Origin: Pelobates cultripes
Lineage: Eukaryota > Chordata > Amphibia > Anura > Pelobatidae
Reading direction: 5' to 3'
Assembly: GCA_933207985.1 (NCBI GenBank)
Contig: OW240915.1
Span: 272,909,707-272,973,706, forward strand
DNA length: 64,000 nt
The notes below the pieces were generated by a model. The model saw nothing but the letters and a program-made list of their open reading frames with translations, made no database searches and was not told where the DNA came from. Positions within the stretch are counted from its first letter, which is position 1; each line of letters opens with the position of its first letter. This document shows, in pieces, positions 46,601 through 57,874 of the stretch. The position numbers were made by a program, and so were the translations under genes.

Positions 46601-48102
46601 GCCATTGGTCGTCCGTTGCCAGCATTCTGTGTGTGCTGATAGCGGATACAATCTTTGCACAGATTTATAGGGTTCCTTTAATGTTGCGACAATGAGTATA
46701 ATTCCCACAATGCCTTGCTCTTTTTATTTATATATATATATATATATATATGTTGAAGGGACATCGCTAGCTGGAAATGATCCTGCTTTTGTTTCTTTTA
46801 TTCAATATTCAAGTTATTCAACAAAAATAGACATGAAGTGATACAGTCAGTGAAAAGGTTTGTCTCTTTATATAATGTCTTTGAGTGACAGAAATGGTAA
46901 AGGGACTCATTGCACCATAGTCTATCTGTTCACTTTAAGAAGCTGGATATATGTAGCCGAAGTGTATTCCTCCAAATGATTAATTAGCAGTGATTAATAC
47001 AATTATACAGCATCACATTTTCCCTTTTTCCATAAACAATGCTGTTGCAGCACTCAAAAGAAGATATGTTTGTAAAGTAAATCTTTCATTGTTGAAAACA
47101 TTAACTCTATGCCGAGCCATAGTTTAAAATAAATAACTGCCCTACTCTTCCTTACGCTGAGCTTACCTTGCCTCTCCTTCCTTGCTACCTTTTTTCTTTC
47201 TACTTTCCTAGGACTCATTTGAACATAGCCAAAACCCACTTTTCTGCAACTACCGGCTCTCTGCAATGCAAACCATAGTTGGCCTGTCTAGGAGGGGAAA
47301 GTCATGGGACAGGAAGTTTCTGCAATAAAAACCTTTCCATATTAAATATCTGGAAGCTCACAATGGGGGCCAGGATGTGGGAATAGGGAATGTATCAAAA
47401 AGGAGGGCATAGACCATCCCGACCTTGGCTATACTCCTAGCTCTGGGAGGTGGATGGGGAAAGGGGTGAAAGGCCATCCCGATGGCTCTATATCCATACG
47501 CTCATACGCATTAGAACTCAGTACATTACAACTGACCCCTTACACAACACGGATAGACTGGTCGTCTGGTCTCAGTCAGTATTCCAAATGCTGCCCATGT
47601 TCCTCCATAATATGCACGGCCACTTGATTCCTTATGAGAGTGCGGTAGACCAATTGAAGGTCATCAGAACGCATTTCTAGGTAGATGACTCTGTACCCAC
47701 TACCTGGCTCCCAGCTATGGAGCAAAGTTACTATATCATATTGCATGTGCATCACACTACCCTACTACTCATGTTCATTGAGTCATATGTTCAAGAATGC
47801 TATTTAATACGACATTTTGTTGGCGTGGCGGAGACCTGCGAGTTCATCCACATCACTTCTTTCTGTATTTTTTCTTTGAAAATAAAAAATTCTATTTCCT
47901 TAAATTCATTAACACTTTATTATTTACTGTCAAAGAAAGACTTGAAATTCCACGTCAACTTAGTGATTTATTAATAAAACAGTGAATAGCGTATTAGGTT
48001 AAAAAAAAAGGTACTCTGGTTCAGGATTATGAATTAACAAAGTATTTATTAAAGTGTAAATTGTTGTGAATTTCTAATTTTAGACCGTCAGAGCCTGAAA
48101 AT
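43621..48102. other. Unresolved AT-rich sequence
   Basis: Contains a G run (about 45271-45284) and short TA tracts (about 45800-45814 and 46729-46752). A block at 47290-47900 ends in TTTGAAAATAAAAAATTC and may be a retrotransposon 3' end. ORFs up to 102 codons (45158-45466 minus) show no motif. No host exon recognised. Confidence 0.35.
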
Positions 48103-48320
48103 TTAAAGGGACACTACCTCATCATCTCAGTTCAATGGTCTGGGTGCCATGTCTTCCTCATTTAAGCCTTGCAAGCGAAAACATTGCCATCCTGCAGAAA
48201 CGGCAATACACACATTGCAGGGTTTAAATGCCTCTCATGGTTGTCACACTAACAATTACTAGAGGCGCTTCCTCTAAAGTAGCCGAGGGAAAGCTGGATA
48301 TTTCATAGAGACCATAGATG
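48103..48320 (+). mobile_element. T2-like MITE left-end fragment
   Basis: TTAAAGGGACACTACCTCAT at 48103, then TCAATGGTCTGGGTGCCATG, ATTGCAGGGTTTAAATGCC and ACTAGAGGCGCTTCC blocks shared with other T2 copies. No right terminus. Confidence 0.55.
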
Positions 48321-49440
48321 ATGATCAATGAGATATCGATGATCTCAGCCAAGGAGATATGCCAGCAGGAGGGAGACCAGGGCAGCCATACAATGGCTCA
48401 CTCTTTGAGCACTCACATGGCAGAGGGGACGCTACCATAGCTAGGTTAAAATTTAGCATTAGGAATACACATCTACATTCTTTAGTAAACAACCCTGTTA
48501 AGGTAACTTTTCTTCTTGTGCCATTAGACCTATGGACAGGACAAGAAGACAGTCATATTTACCAATCTAACAAAGGATAAGCGTTCCTTAACAAATACAT
48601 CATAGTTTCTTTATTATGCAACAAGAGAAGCGGCATTTCAATCATATGTGGATATTGAATCCATCCTAGCGTTCAATGGAATAAAATGATTTATCCTACC
48701 AGCAGATATAGATTCCTCTAGATAGGGCAGCAATCATTTTCATTAATAATTCGTAATAAGAATATCTATAAAGAGATAGAATAAAATCAATACACACGCA
48801 ACAGACTGTTAGGGAAACAGTAATTTATCAAAACCTTTATTCCTGCCTAAAAAATTTAATTTTTTTTGGTAACTTGAAAGGTCAGCTACGTCAAGAAATG
48901 GTATGTCTTTTGAAAGTGTGCTGGCACAGGTAAATCCTAATCATTTGTCTTCATACGGTTTTATATTTGGTGAAACAGTTTTTGATTTGTTTGCACATTC
49001 TCTTGAACCTGGTTGGGCATTTCATCAGATATATGAAGATTAAGGTGTTACAGAACAAGTACCCTTTAATTTCTTAACCTTTTCCGGGCTAAAGTATTTC
49101 TAGTTAATGGCCAAATTTCTCATGTTGCCATTATGCGCTCCTGGTAACAGAAGGATGTCTGCAACTATATATATTGTTCTGTTCGCTAGATAGTGTCTTA
49201 TAGATAAAAAGAAATATTTGGATTTTCACTAGTTTGTACGTAATCACTTTATCTAACTGGTTTCTAATGTTTCCACCTTTTTGGTATATTATTCTAGCTG
49301 AGAGTGAAATTCCATACTTGAAGGATGAGTATCTTTTACATATGTGGCAATATCGTTTTGAAGGTATTTTCTGGAATTGTGGGATAAAACCCATCTTTTT
49401 TTTAATCCTTTTTAATGTTCTTTTACATGATTTGGATAAC
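48321..49440. other. Unresolved sequence with two short codon-like blocks
   Basis: 48903-49043 is open for 46 codons from an ATG and reads like protein (PNHLSSYGFIFGETVFDLF, then a SLEPGWAFHQIYED C-terminus). 49298-49363 is a 66-nt block between TATTCTAG and GTATTTTC, encoding SEIPYLKDEYLLHMWQYRFE. Neither is recognised, and no continuous gene structure joins them. Confidence 0.3.
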
Positions 49441-49555
49441 ATAGTTACATAGTTAGTTACATAGTTACATAGCTGAAAAGAGACTTGTTTCCATCAAGTT
49501 CAGCCTTCCTCACATATGTTGTTGCTGTTGATCCAAAAGATCTTTTTTGATTACT
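49441..49555 (-). repeat. CR1/L2-like LINE 3' end, reverse
   Basis: Tandem TACATAGTTA units (49440-49472), then GCTGAAAAGAGACTTG, CATCAAGTTCAGCCTTCC and TCACATATG. This is the reverse complement of the 3' end at 23810-23892. Only the UTR is present. Confidence 0.75.
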
Positions 49556-52059
49556 AAAACCATTTTGTTGGTTGTTGTTGGACTTGAATGCCGTTTCTGT
49601 AACTTTCCTTTTATTTTTGTATGTTGTCATATTGTCTTTCTGGTTGAATTATTATTATTATTTTTTTTTTTTAGGAAATTCTGACTTAAAACCCTTTAGA
49701 TTTAACAATTCACTTGATTTTTATTTTTGACTCATGATTTTTTAATTCTGAATTTACTTATCATTACAACCAAATGCTTGAACACAGCAGGGTTATTTAC
49801 TACGGAGAGAAGTTTGGGGAATCCAAAGTGAATTTTAAAGTTAAGGTTATAGAAGACAAATTTGCTAAAGTTTTTACAAGCCTGCTATATTTGCCCGAAA
49901 TTCTCTTTGAAAGCCCAACAATTTGCACTGTAGTAAAAATTCCTGTAAGTTTGAGGAACCCCCACACCAGTTTGTAAGTGTACCCTCTTTGGTGTCCCAA
50001 TAAAGGAACATAACTTGTTAAGCCCACCACTAAGCCACAGTACCCCAATATCGATGGGTCCTACACTAATTTTAACGTGGCAGACAAATTAAATAGTGCT
50101 AGTGCCTAATGAACTAAAGTGTATTTAATTCATCTTTTGTAAGTGCATTGTGAATATATGTAATGCAAAATTAATGTGATAAAAAACACAATTCAAAAAA
50201 TGCAAATGCAAATGCAAAATTAAAGTGATAGTGCTTTGATGTATATACTCACAATGCATAGCATATATCTTCTCTATAGAAATTATAATTAATGTGACAT
50301 TGCTATCCAAAACCTCCTCAAATGTATGTTTTCCTGTGGTCACCTCCAAAGGCTCATAGGAAGCAGAAGATGCAAACTTACATATTAAAGACAATAAAGG
50401 GAATTGGAGGCCCTCCTGGAACAATATGGCCATATGGTGGAATTAAATCTCCATACTTGTTTGCTGTAATAGGTGATTTTAAATAGCCTCGTAACATTTA
50501 AAACTGTATTCTTGTTTGTTAATCTGCATTTTGTACAAATGTTGGTCTTTACAGCAGCACTATGACTGAGAAATGCATGTTCCAGGTGTGCCGCCAACTC
50601 TCTTTTTTTCTGAAATAAAGCAACGCGACACAGATTTGGGAGTTCTGTGACAAATAGTGAAGAGTTCTGATTGTTAGATTACTGTGAGTAGTGTGTAGAG
50701 CTGAGGCAATTAACACCCTCCAGCATTGGCGAATTCACTATATACCCAACACTATTATTAAAGAATGATGTAATGGGGCAGGCATTGCTTTCATAACACT
50801 TTGTTTACTAAACTGGAGAATTATGGAGAATATACAAGGAACTGCCCAATTTAGTCCAAAAAAAAGCCAGATTGGAAATATTCTAAAGTTCAGTTTAATT
50901 CCATCACATGTCTTGCTGTATACTTATATATTTAAAACATGTTTTCCAACTGTCCCTAATTTGGCAGAGTATGAATTTTGAAACATTGTCAACAAACTAA
51001 CTCTGTAAAAACCTGCTTTTCTTGTACTTACAATTGTATCTGCATAGCTGTCACAAGGAATTAGAGATAGTACGAAGGTAGAATTAATTATTAACATGTT
51101 TCCTTCTCTCATTATGAAGATGGGGGCTTCCTCAAAACACAAGATAATTCTAGCATGCAGCTTAACCATAGCAGCACACTGATCTGGCAACTTATTTACC
51201 ACCATTTCAGAAGGCACAATGGTTCTTCTGCAGGACTCACAGACCACGACTGAAGCTGCAAGACTGACGTACAGCAATCCATTGTCTTTAGAATAAAGCA
51301 CAGCCTCTATACTAGGAATACCCTTATATAGCAGATGTCTATCGAACTACCAGCCCCTGGGTTGCCACCACTGTGTCCTTGATACCATGTTTTTTTCCTT
51401 TTAACACGGGAAAGAGGTTTTAGTGCTAGACCTTACAGTCTAGTTTGTATCTTCATACCTCAAAGCAGAATTCTATGTGGAGACGCAGCATAGCTGCTGC
51501 AAACCCCCCGTTGACATTTACCATAATACCCAGAGATGCATTAGTCATTTGAAGAGCAGCTAAACACTATTTCAAAGACACAATTTGAAATCTAATTTAT
51601 GTTTGCAAATGCCCATTTGAGTTTCCAGTAAGGAAGCACAGGGCATAATGGGGGTTTTCCGTAGAACAGTATGGCTGTTTTTTCAGACGCTGACTACTTG
51701 TAGCTGTCTTTTGATTTAATGATTTTTCTCTGTAATTTCTAAACAAATGCATAATGTATCTGTGTGATCTCCTTCTCCCACTGTGTTTAAAATGAATTCT
51801 ATGTAGCTGAAAAAATAACAGCTTTTATTTTGGAAATGCAGTTAGTTATTTCAAGATACGTACAAGTCTAGAAAAAGAGGGCATCTATTGAAATTGTTTG
51901 TAAATATGGAGTAAAGTGTTACACTTTGTATCCATTCTTATTATTTATTCCTTATCTATTCTTGACATAGAAATCGTGATTAAAAAAATAGGCATTTTTT
52001 TAATGTCTATTATTGATACATATGATTTTTACTGTTTAACGCAAAATTATTAAGATACA
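49556..52059. other. AT-rich sequence, no supported gene
   Basis: The longest non-repetitive frame is 125 codons on the minus strand (50924-51301), Cys- and Ile-containing with no recognised domain. A 16-base unit AAGATACATTAACATC is duplicated in tandem just beyond this stretch (52052-52083). Confidence 0.4.
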
Positions 52060-52510
52060 TTAACATCAAGATACATTAACATCGGGGTACAGGACACACC
52101 AAACACCATGGACGTGCGCAAACCGTAAAGCAGCCAGAATACCAGTTACTGAACATGCTGACTGGGAGATCAAAAGATCTCCCTGACTAGCCCTGGACTC
52201 CTTTATTGTGGCAAAAAATGTGGCTCATTGTCCACTCCCTGCATGCATGCAGATCACTTTAAATGCTGCTTCATGGTTCCAAATCAGAAGGAGCACTTAC
52301 AGTGATCTGCACCAATTGGAGGTGCAGACTACATATCACTCACAGGTACTCACACAGCTGCATATATCACTTTTAGCTACACAAAGCCAAAACACACATC
52401 ACACATACCCATCCACAAAACACCTCACGCCCAGATACAAAATATACAGTCACCCCACCCCTACACGACACACCCAGTTACCCCACAAACATGCAGCCTT
52501 TTAATAAATT
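52060..52510. repeat. CA-rich region, degenerate
   Basis: From about 52340 the plus strand is A/C-rich with CACACATCACACATACCC, TCACCCCACCCC and ACACACCCAGTTACCCC. It resembles the 16.8-17.4 kb tract but is shorter and less regular. The 98-codon frame at 52208-52504 is compositional. Confidence 0.5.
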
Positions 52511-52969
52511 ATATAACATTAAAAATAACATGGGGAAATAACTCCTAGATACACACCCTTATGAAATGTGCAGTACATGCCTATGCCATTCATCATTAGC
52601 ACTCTACTATATTGCTTTGGATATGTTCCTAAAGGGTATGGGTACAGATGAACAAATCCTGATAATGTGATGACACTGAAAACCCCACCACTCATCTTGC
52701 GACATCATAATCAGGAAGGTACACCTAATTCCAAGCATTTGTGCATCACCTATTGTAGGCTCTGAGCTACAGAACATCATTTGGTCACAGCACTAATATA
52801 GAACTGCTCACTTGATTTGGAGCCTTTTAGAAACTGGCTCCAAGTTGTATGGATTGGTATTTATGTGAGGGTAGGCAATGCCCTTTGCAAGAACCCAAAT
52901 GAAGAATCAGTTCTATATTAGAGCTTAATACCTATCGCTGATATAGCTAATACCACACCCAGATGTTTC
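52511..52969. other. Sequence without recognised features
   Basis: Nothing seen apart from a short TTGGAGCC/GGCTCCAA inverted pair near 52817-52845. Confidence 0.4.
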
Positions 52970-53858
52970 CAGATGTGCTGTCTTGGTATCATACTTGATT
53001 CTGGTCTCACCTTTGAGCCTCACATCCAGCATGTTACCAAATCCTGTAGATTCCATCTTAAAAACATAGCCCACATCCGCCCCTTTCTTACACAAGATGT
53101 TACCAAGGAGCTTGTCCATGCTCTAGTAATTTCATGCATGGATTATTGTAACCCTCTCCTGATGGGTCATCCCAAAAGCCGTACTGCACCGCTACAGTCC
53201 ATAATGAACGCTGCTCCCAGACTGATTTTCCTCTCTAGTCGTTTCTCTCACACCTCACCCCTCTGCCAGCCCTTACATTGGCTTCCTGTATGCTATAGGA
53301 GTCAATTCAAGGTACTAATTCACACCTATAAAGCACTGAACAACTCTAGCCCCTCTTATATCTCCTCACAGATCCATAGGTATGTCCCTTCTCGGTCTCT
53401 CCGCTTTGCCCGTGACCACCTCCTGTCCGTTGTCCACACCCGTACGGCCAACTCACGCTTGCAGGACTTCTCGCGGGCGGCTCCCTTCCTATGGAATAGC
53501 CTGCCTACAGCCATCAGACTCTCCCCTAGTCTTGCATCTTTTAAGAAGTGCCTTAAAAGCCATCTCTTTAGGAAAGCTTATGGCCTCCAAGACTAACCTC
53601 TACTTTACATACCTGTCTCTTTCTCTCTCCTAAAAGGCAGCCCACCTTATTTGACTGCAAATTCCTGTCCTGATGTGTTTTATACCCCACCTCCTATAGA
53701 ATGTGAGCTCGATTGAGCAGGGTCCTCTTCAACCTATTGTTCCTGTAAGTTTTTTGTAATTGTCCTATTTATAGTTAAATCCCTCTCTCATAATATTGTA
53801 AAGCACTACGGAATCTGTTTGCGCTATATACATGGCAATAATAATAATAATAATAATA
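52970..53858 (+). mobile_element. L2-like LINE, 5'-truncated copy
   Basis: Starts abruptly at TGTGCTGTCTTGGTATCATA, equivalent to about 56114 in the longer copy, and runs to the (ATA)n tail at 53838-53858. The two copies are very similar, with scattered substitutions and short indels. Confidence 0.9.
52973..53596 (+). pseudogene. L2-like ORF2 C-terminal fragment
   Basis: 207 open codons matching the last part of the ORF at 55468-56733: [46 protein letters not shown] and [19 protein letters not shown]. It lies C-terminal to the catalytic palm, so it has no enzymatic core. It stays open simply because it is young. Confidence 0.9.
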
Positions 53859-53906
53859 TATGATATGTTGTAAGTTTTCCAATCAAACCAACAGCTGTAT
53901 CACAGT

Positions 53907-55385
53907 TTGCAAGTCAATCAGCTTTGCAACACACGCTCTGTCTGCAATATAACTAAATCCACTGCTGTCCATGACTACTTCATCTCTCATTCAATAGATC
54001 TACTAGCCTTAACAGAAACCTGGCTCTCCCCCTCTGACACTGCCACCCCTGCATCTCTGTCCTTCGGTGGTCTCCAACTTACTCACACCCCAAGAAACTC
54101 TGAATGTAAAGGTGGTGGTGTTGGGTTTCTCCTCTCCCCTCACTGCTCTTTTAAACCTCTTCCCACCCCCCCTTCCCTCTCTTTCCCATCATTTGAAATA
54201 CACTCTATTCGCCTTTTCAAACCTTTCGCTGCTAACATTGCTGTTATTTACCGTCCCCCTGGTTCCCCTCTTCTCTTCCTTGACCATTTTGCTGGCTGGC
54301 TACCCTATTTCCTCTCTTCTAACATCCCATCCCTAATTCTCGGGGACTTCAATATTCCTATAAACCCACCTTTGACCTCTGCAGCCAATAAACTACTTTC
54401 AATTACTTCCTCCCTCGGGCTATCACAGTGGGCAAATTCTCCCACCCATGTAGCTGGCAATACCCTTGACCTAATCTTCACTTATGCATGTACGGTATCT
54501 AATATCTGCAACACTCCTTATCCTCTCTCTGATCACCACCTCTTATCGTTTGCTCTCACGTACCCCCTCACCCAACAACCTCCGCCTAACCAGCCTCAAC
54601 TCAGGAGGGACCTTAATTCTCTTGATCTCCAACAGTTGTCAGCTGACATTGATTCACAACTGCTATCCATCCCTTCCCTATCCTGTCCTTCACTGGCCAT
54701 CTCCATATATAACTCTACTCTTACATCTGCCTTGAACACTGCAGCGCCACTCCAAACAAGCACCTCAAGGAGGACCCGCCCCCAACCATGGCATACTAAA
54801 TCAACGCGCTACCTGCAAAGATGCTCCCGGTGTGCTGAACGCTCCTGGAGGAAGTCTCGCACCCAGTCAGACTTTCTCCATTATAGATTCATACTGTGTT
54901 CATACAGTGCAGCCCTTGCCCTTGCCAAACAGTCCTATTTCTCCTCTCTCATTAGTTCATGTTCCCACAACCCCAGGCGTCTCTTTGACACCTTTAATTC
55001 TCTTCTTCGCCCTGCTGTGGCCACCCCCCAAACCAACCTTACTGCTGACAACTTTGCATGTTACTTCACTGACAAAATTGAACAGCTAAGGAAAGAATTC
55101 TCCCCTCCTTGCCTTTCTGTTTCTCAATCACACATTGATCATGCCTTTCCTACCCTTCAGACATTCTCCCCAGCCACTGACCAAGAGGTGGCTGCTCTTC
55201 TTTGCTCCTCTCGCCCCACCACTTGCCCGCTCGATCCTGTCCCGTCTCACCTTATCAGATCTCTCTCCACTTGTCTCGTGCCTTCTCTAACACACATCTT
55301 CAACTGCTCGCTCTCTTCTGGCATCGTCCCTGCTGACCTTAAACATGCCACTGTAGTACCTATACTAAAAAAAACCATCCCTTGA
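53907..55385 (+). pseudogene. L2-like ORF2, endonuclease and N-terminal RT part
   Basis: 492 codons. Residues 1-220 form the endonuclease that nicks target DNA for target-primed reverse transcription. Asn14 lies in the RSVCN motif, the catalytic Glu37 is in TETWL, YRPP is at 115-118, GDFN at 146-149 (Asp and Asn), and SDH at 208-210. Residues 270-480 are the linker to the RT, ending in [10 protein letters not shown]. The ORF stops at TGA (55383-55385), eight bases beyond an eight-A run (55367-55374), because the RT frame continues at +1. One indel in that run explains the break. The first Met is only the first ATG in a 5'-truncated frame. Confidence 0.9.
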
Positions 55386-56733
55386 CCCGTCCACCCCCTC
55401 TAACTACCGTCCCATATCCCTGCTCCCTTTTTCCTCAAAGCTTCTGGAAAGACTCGTCTTTACCCGTGTGTCTAATTTCCTCAATTCCAACTCTCTTCTT
55501 GACCCCCTTCAATCTGGCTTCCGCCCTCTCCACTCTACAGAGACTGTCCTTATCAAAGTCACTAACGACCTAATCGCAGCTAAATCCAAAGGCCACTACT
55601 CCATACTAATTCTTCTTGACCTCTCGGCGGCCTTTGACACCGTTGATCATGCTCTCCTTCTTCAAACTCTGCAATCGCTTGGTCTCTGTGACTCTGTCCT
55701 CTCGTGGTTTTCCTCTTATCTCTCCCAACGCTCATTCAGTGTCTCTTTTTCTAATGATACCTCCTCCCCTCGCCCTGTCTCGGTTGGAGTCCCCCAAGGC
55801 TCCGTCCTTGGTCCCCTTCTATTTTCTCTTTATACTGCCTCTCTTGGCAAACTTATCACCTCATTTGGTTTCCACTACCACCTGTACGCTGATGACACCC
55901 AGCTATATCTCTCCTCCCCGGACCTCTCCCCTGCTGTCCTGCAACGTGTCACTGCTTGCCTTTCTTCCATCTCTGACTGGATGTCCTCCCGCTTTCTGAA
56001 ACTCAATCTCTCAAAAACTGAGCTCCTTGTCTTTCCTCCTCCTAATACTGATCCTCCTCTTTCGCTCTCCCTTCAAGTTTGTGGTACCAACATCAGCGCA
56101 TCCTTGCAAGCGCGCTGTCTTGGCGTCATACTTGACTCTGGTCTCACCTTTGAGTCTCACATCCAGCATGTTGCCAAATCCTGTAGATTCCATCTCAAAA
56201 ACATAGCCCGCATCCGCCCCTTTCTTGCACCAGATACTACCAAGGAGCTTGTCCATGCTCTAATAATTTCCCGCATGGATTATTGTAACCCTCTCCTGCT
56301 TGGTCTTCCCAAAAGCCGTACTGCACCCCTACAGTCTGTAATGAATGCTGCTGCTAGACTGATTTTCCTCTCTAGTCGTTTCTCCCACACCTCACCCCTC
56401 TGCCAGTCCTTACATTGGCTTCCTGTGTGCTATAGGAGTCAATTCAAGGCACTAACTCACACCTATAAAGCACTGAACAACTCTAGCCCCTCTTATATCT
56501 CCTCACTGATCCACAGGTATGTCCCTTCTCGGTCTCTCCGCTCTGCCCGTGACCACCTCCTGTCCGTTGTCCGCACCCGTACGGCCAACTCGCGCTTGCA
56601 GGACTTCTCGCGGGCGGCTCCCTTCCTATGGAATAGCCTGCCTACCGCCATCCGACTCTCCCCTAGTCTTGCATCTTTTAAGAAGTGCCTTAAAACCCAT
56701 CTCTTTAGGAAAGCCTATGGCCTCCAAGACTAA
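55378..56733 (+). pseudogene. L2-like ORF2, reverse transcriptase part
   Basis: Open from about 55378; first ATG at 55468 (421 codons, residues below counted from it). QSGFR is at 15-19, [13 protein letters not shown] at 49-61 carries the first catalytic Asp, [13 protein letters not shown] is at 107-119, and YADDTQLY at 140-147 carries the Asp pair. All palm residues are present. The C-terminal 200 residues hold the thumb and conserved tail ([36 protein letters not shown]). The protein would copy its own RNA at a nicked target. It is disconnected from the endonuclease by a single frameshift, so this copy is probably inactive. Confidence 0.9.
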
Positions 56734-57000
56734 CCCCTACCTCACTTACCTGTCTCTTGCCCTCCCCTAAAGGGCAGCCCACTTTTTTTTTTTGATTGCA
56801 CACTCCTGTCCTAATGTGTCTTACACCCCACCTCCTATAGAATGTAAGCTCGATTGAGCAGGGTACTCTTCAACCTATTGTTCCTGTAAGTTTATTTGTA
56901 ATTGTCCTATTTATTGTTAAATCCCCTTTCATAATATTGTAAAGCACTACGGAATCTGTTGGCGCTATATAAATGGCAATAATAATAATAATAATAATGT

Positions 57001-57422
57001 CAGCTGGAAGAATTGTCATGTTTGTTAACTAGTTCAAATTTAAAGTCACATTTGTTAATCAAAGTAGATTCTGCAAGTCAACAAGTGGGGAATGCCAAAT
57101 GTAATCTTAATCCTATAGAGAGCATAACATGAGTGACAGATGATTTTGTTAGTGAACTAGATAGCTAATTTGCATATCAAATTTAACTTTATCCCAAGGC
57201 AATGTGAATGTGAACAGGGGTGTAATGTCAAATAAATGTTATAATAAAGTTTTGGATATTTATTTTATTTTGTAATATTTTTGCATTTCACTTGTCAAGT
57301 TCCCTCAATTCATGGTTTAGTGAGTAATACCAGTATTTTCTGTTATGTTCCCAAAATATAGAAATCATAGAGAGATAGAAAAGACGTAATTGTTATTCTT
57401 TTTAAATATGCATGAAATAGAC
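57001..57422. other. AT-rich sequence without features
   Basis: No terminus or ORF recognised. Confidence 0.4.
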
Positions 57423-57424
57423 TA

Positions 57425-57872
57425 CAGACACTCCTCACTTACCGACCGGGTTCCGTTCCTACGACCCGGTCGTAGAACGAATTCGTAGGTAAGTGAGGAG
57501 TTAAGGGATTCCCTGCTTTGCTGCGTTCTTCTATGTTCGGGGAAATGTCCCTGAACATAGACGAACGCAATAGAGCAGGGAATTGCTCTAATCTATGTTT
57601 GGGTAAATTTCCCCGAACATAGATTAGAGGGATTTCCTGCTCTGCTGCGATTGTCTATGTTCGCGGAAAGTTCCCCGAACATAGATTAAGGGATTCCCTG
57701 CTCTGGTGCGCATGTCTGGGTGGAAGGGACATTTCCCCAAACATAGAAGAACGCAGCAGAGCAGGGAATCCCTCTAATTCCCATGACGGTTCGCACTTAC
57801 CACCCCGCGAGAGAGCTCGTCGTAAGTGCGAACCGTCGTAAAACAGGTAGGTCGCAAAACGAGGACCACCTG
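57425..57872. mobile_element. pogo/Tigger-like MITE with internal inverted modules
   Basis: 448 bp flanked by TA (57423-57424 and 57873-57874). The left end is CAGACACTCCTCACTTACCG; the right end reversed is CAGGTGGTCCTCGTTTTGCG. Adjacent inner blocks are also inverted: CGACCCGGTCGTAG on the left, GTAAGTGCGAACCGTCG on the right. The middle holds four alternating modules of GGATTCCCTGCTCTGCTGCG, TTCTATGTTCGGGGAAA and reverse complements. The TA target and CAG-type ends fit Tigger/pogo elements of the mariner superfamily. No coding capacity. Confidence 0.65.
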
Positions 57873-57874
57873 TA

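Larger units (their letters stand above)
53890..57000 (+). mobile_element. L2-clade non-LTR retrotransposon, nearly complete ORF2
   Basis: About 3.1 kb. It contains an apurinic-type endonuclease, a reverse transcriptase, a conserved C-terminal region and a 3' UTR with AAAGCACTACGGAATCTGTT and GGCGCTATATAAATGGC, ending in (AAT)n at 56978-56998. There is no ORF1 and no 5' UTR; the 5' end is cut just before the endonuclease start. The microsatellite 3' end, rather than poly(A), and the protein motifs point to the L2/CR1 group. It sits about 30 bases after a truncated copy in the same orientation. Confidence 0.9.
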
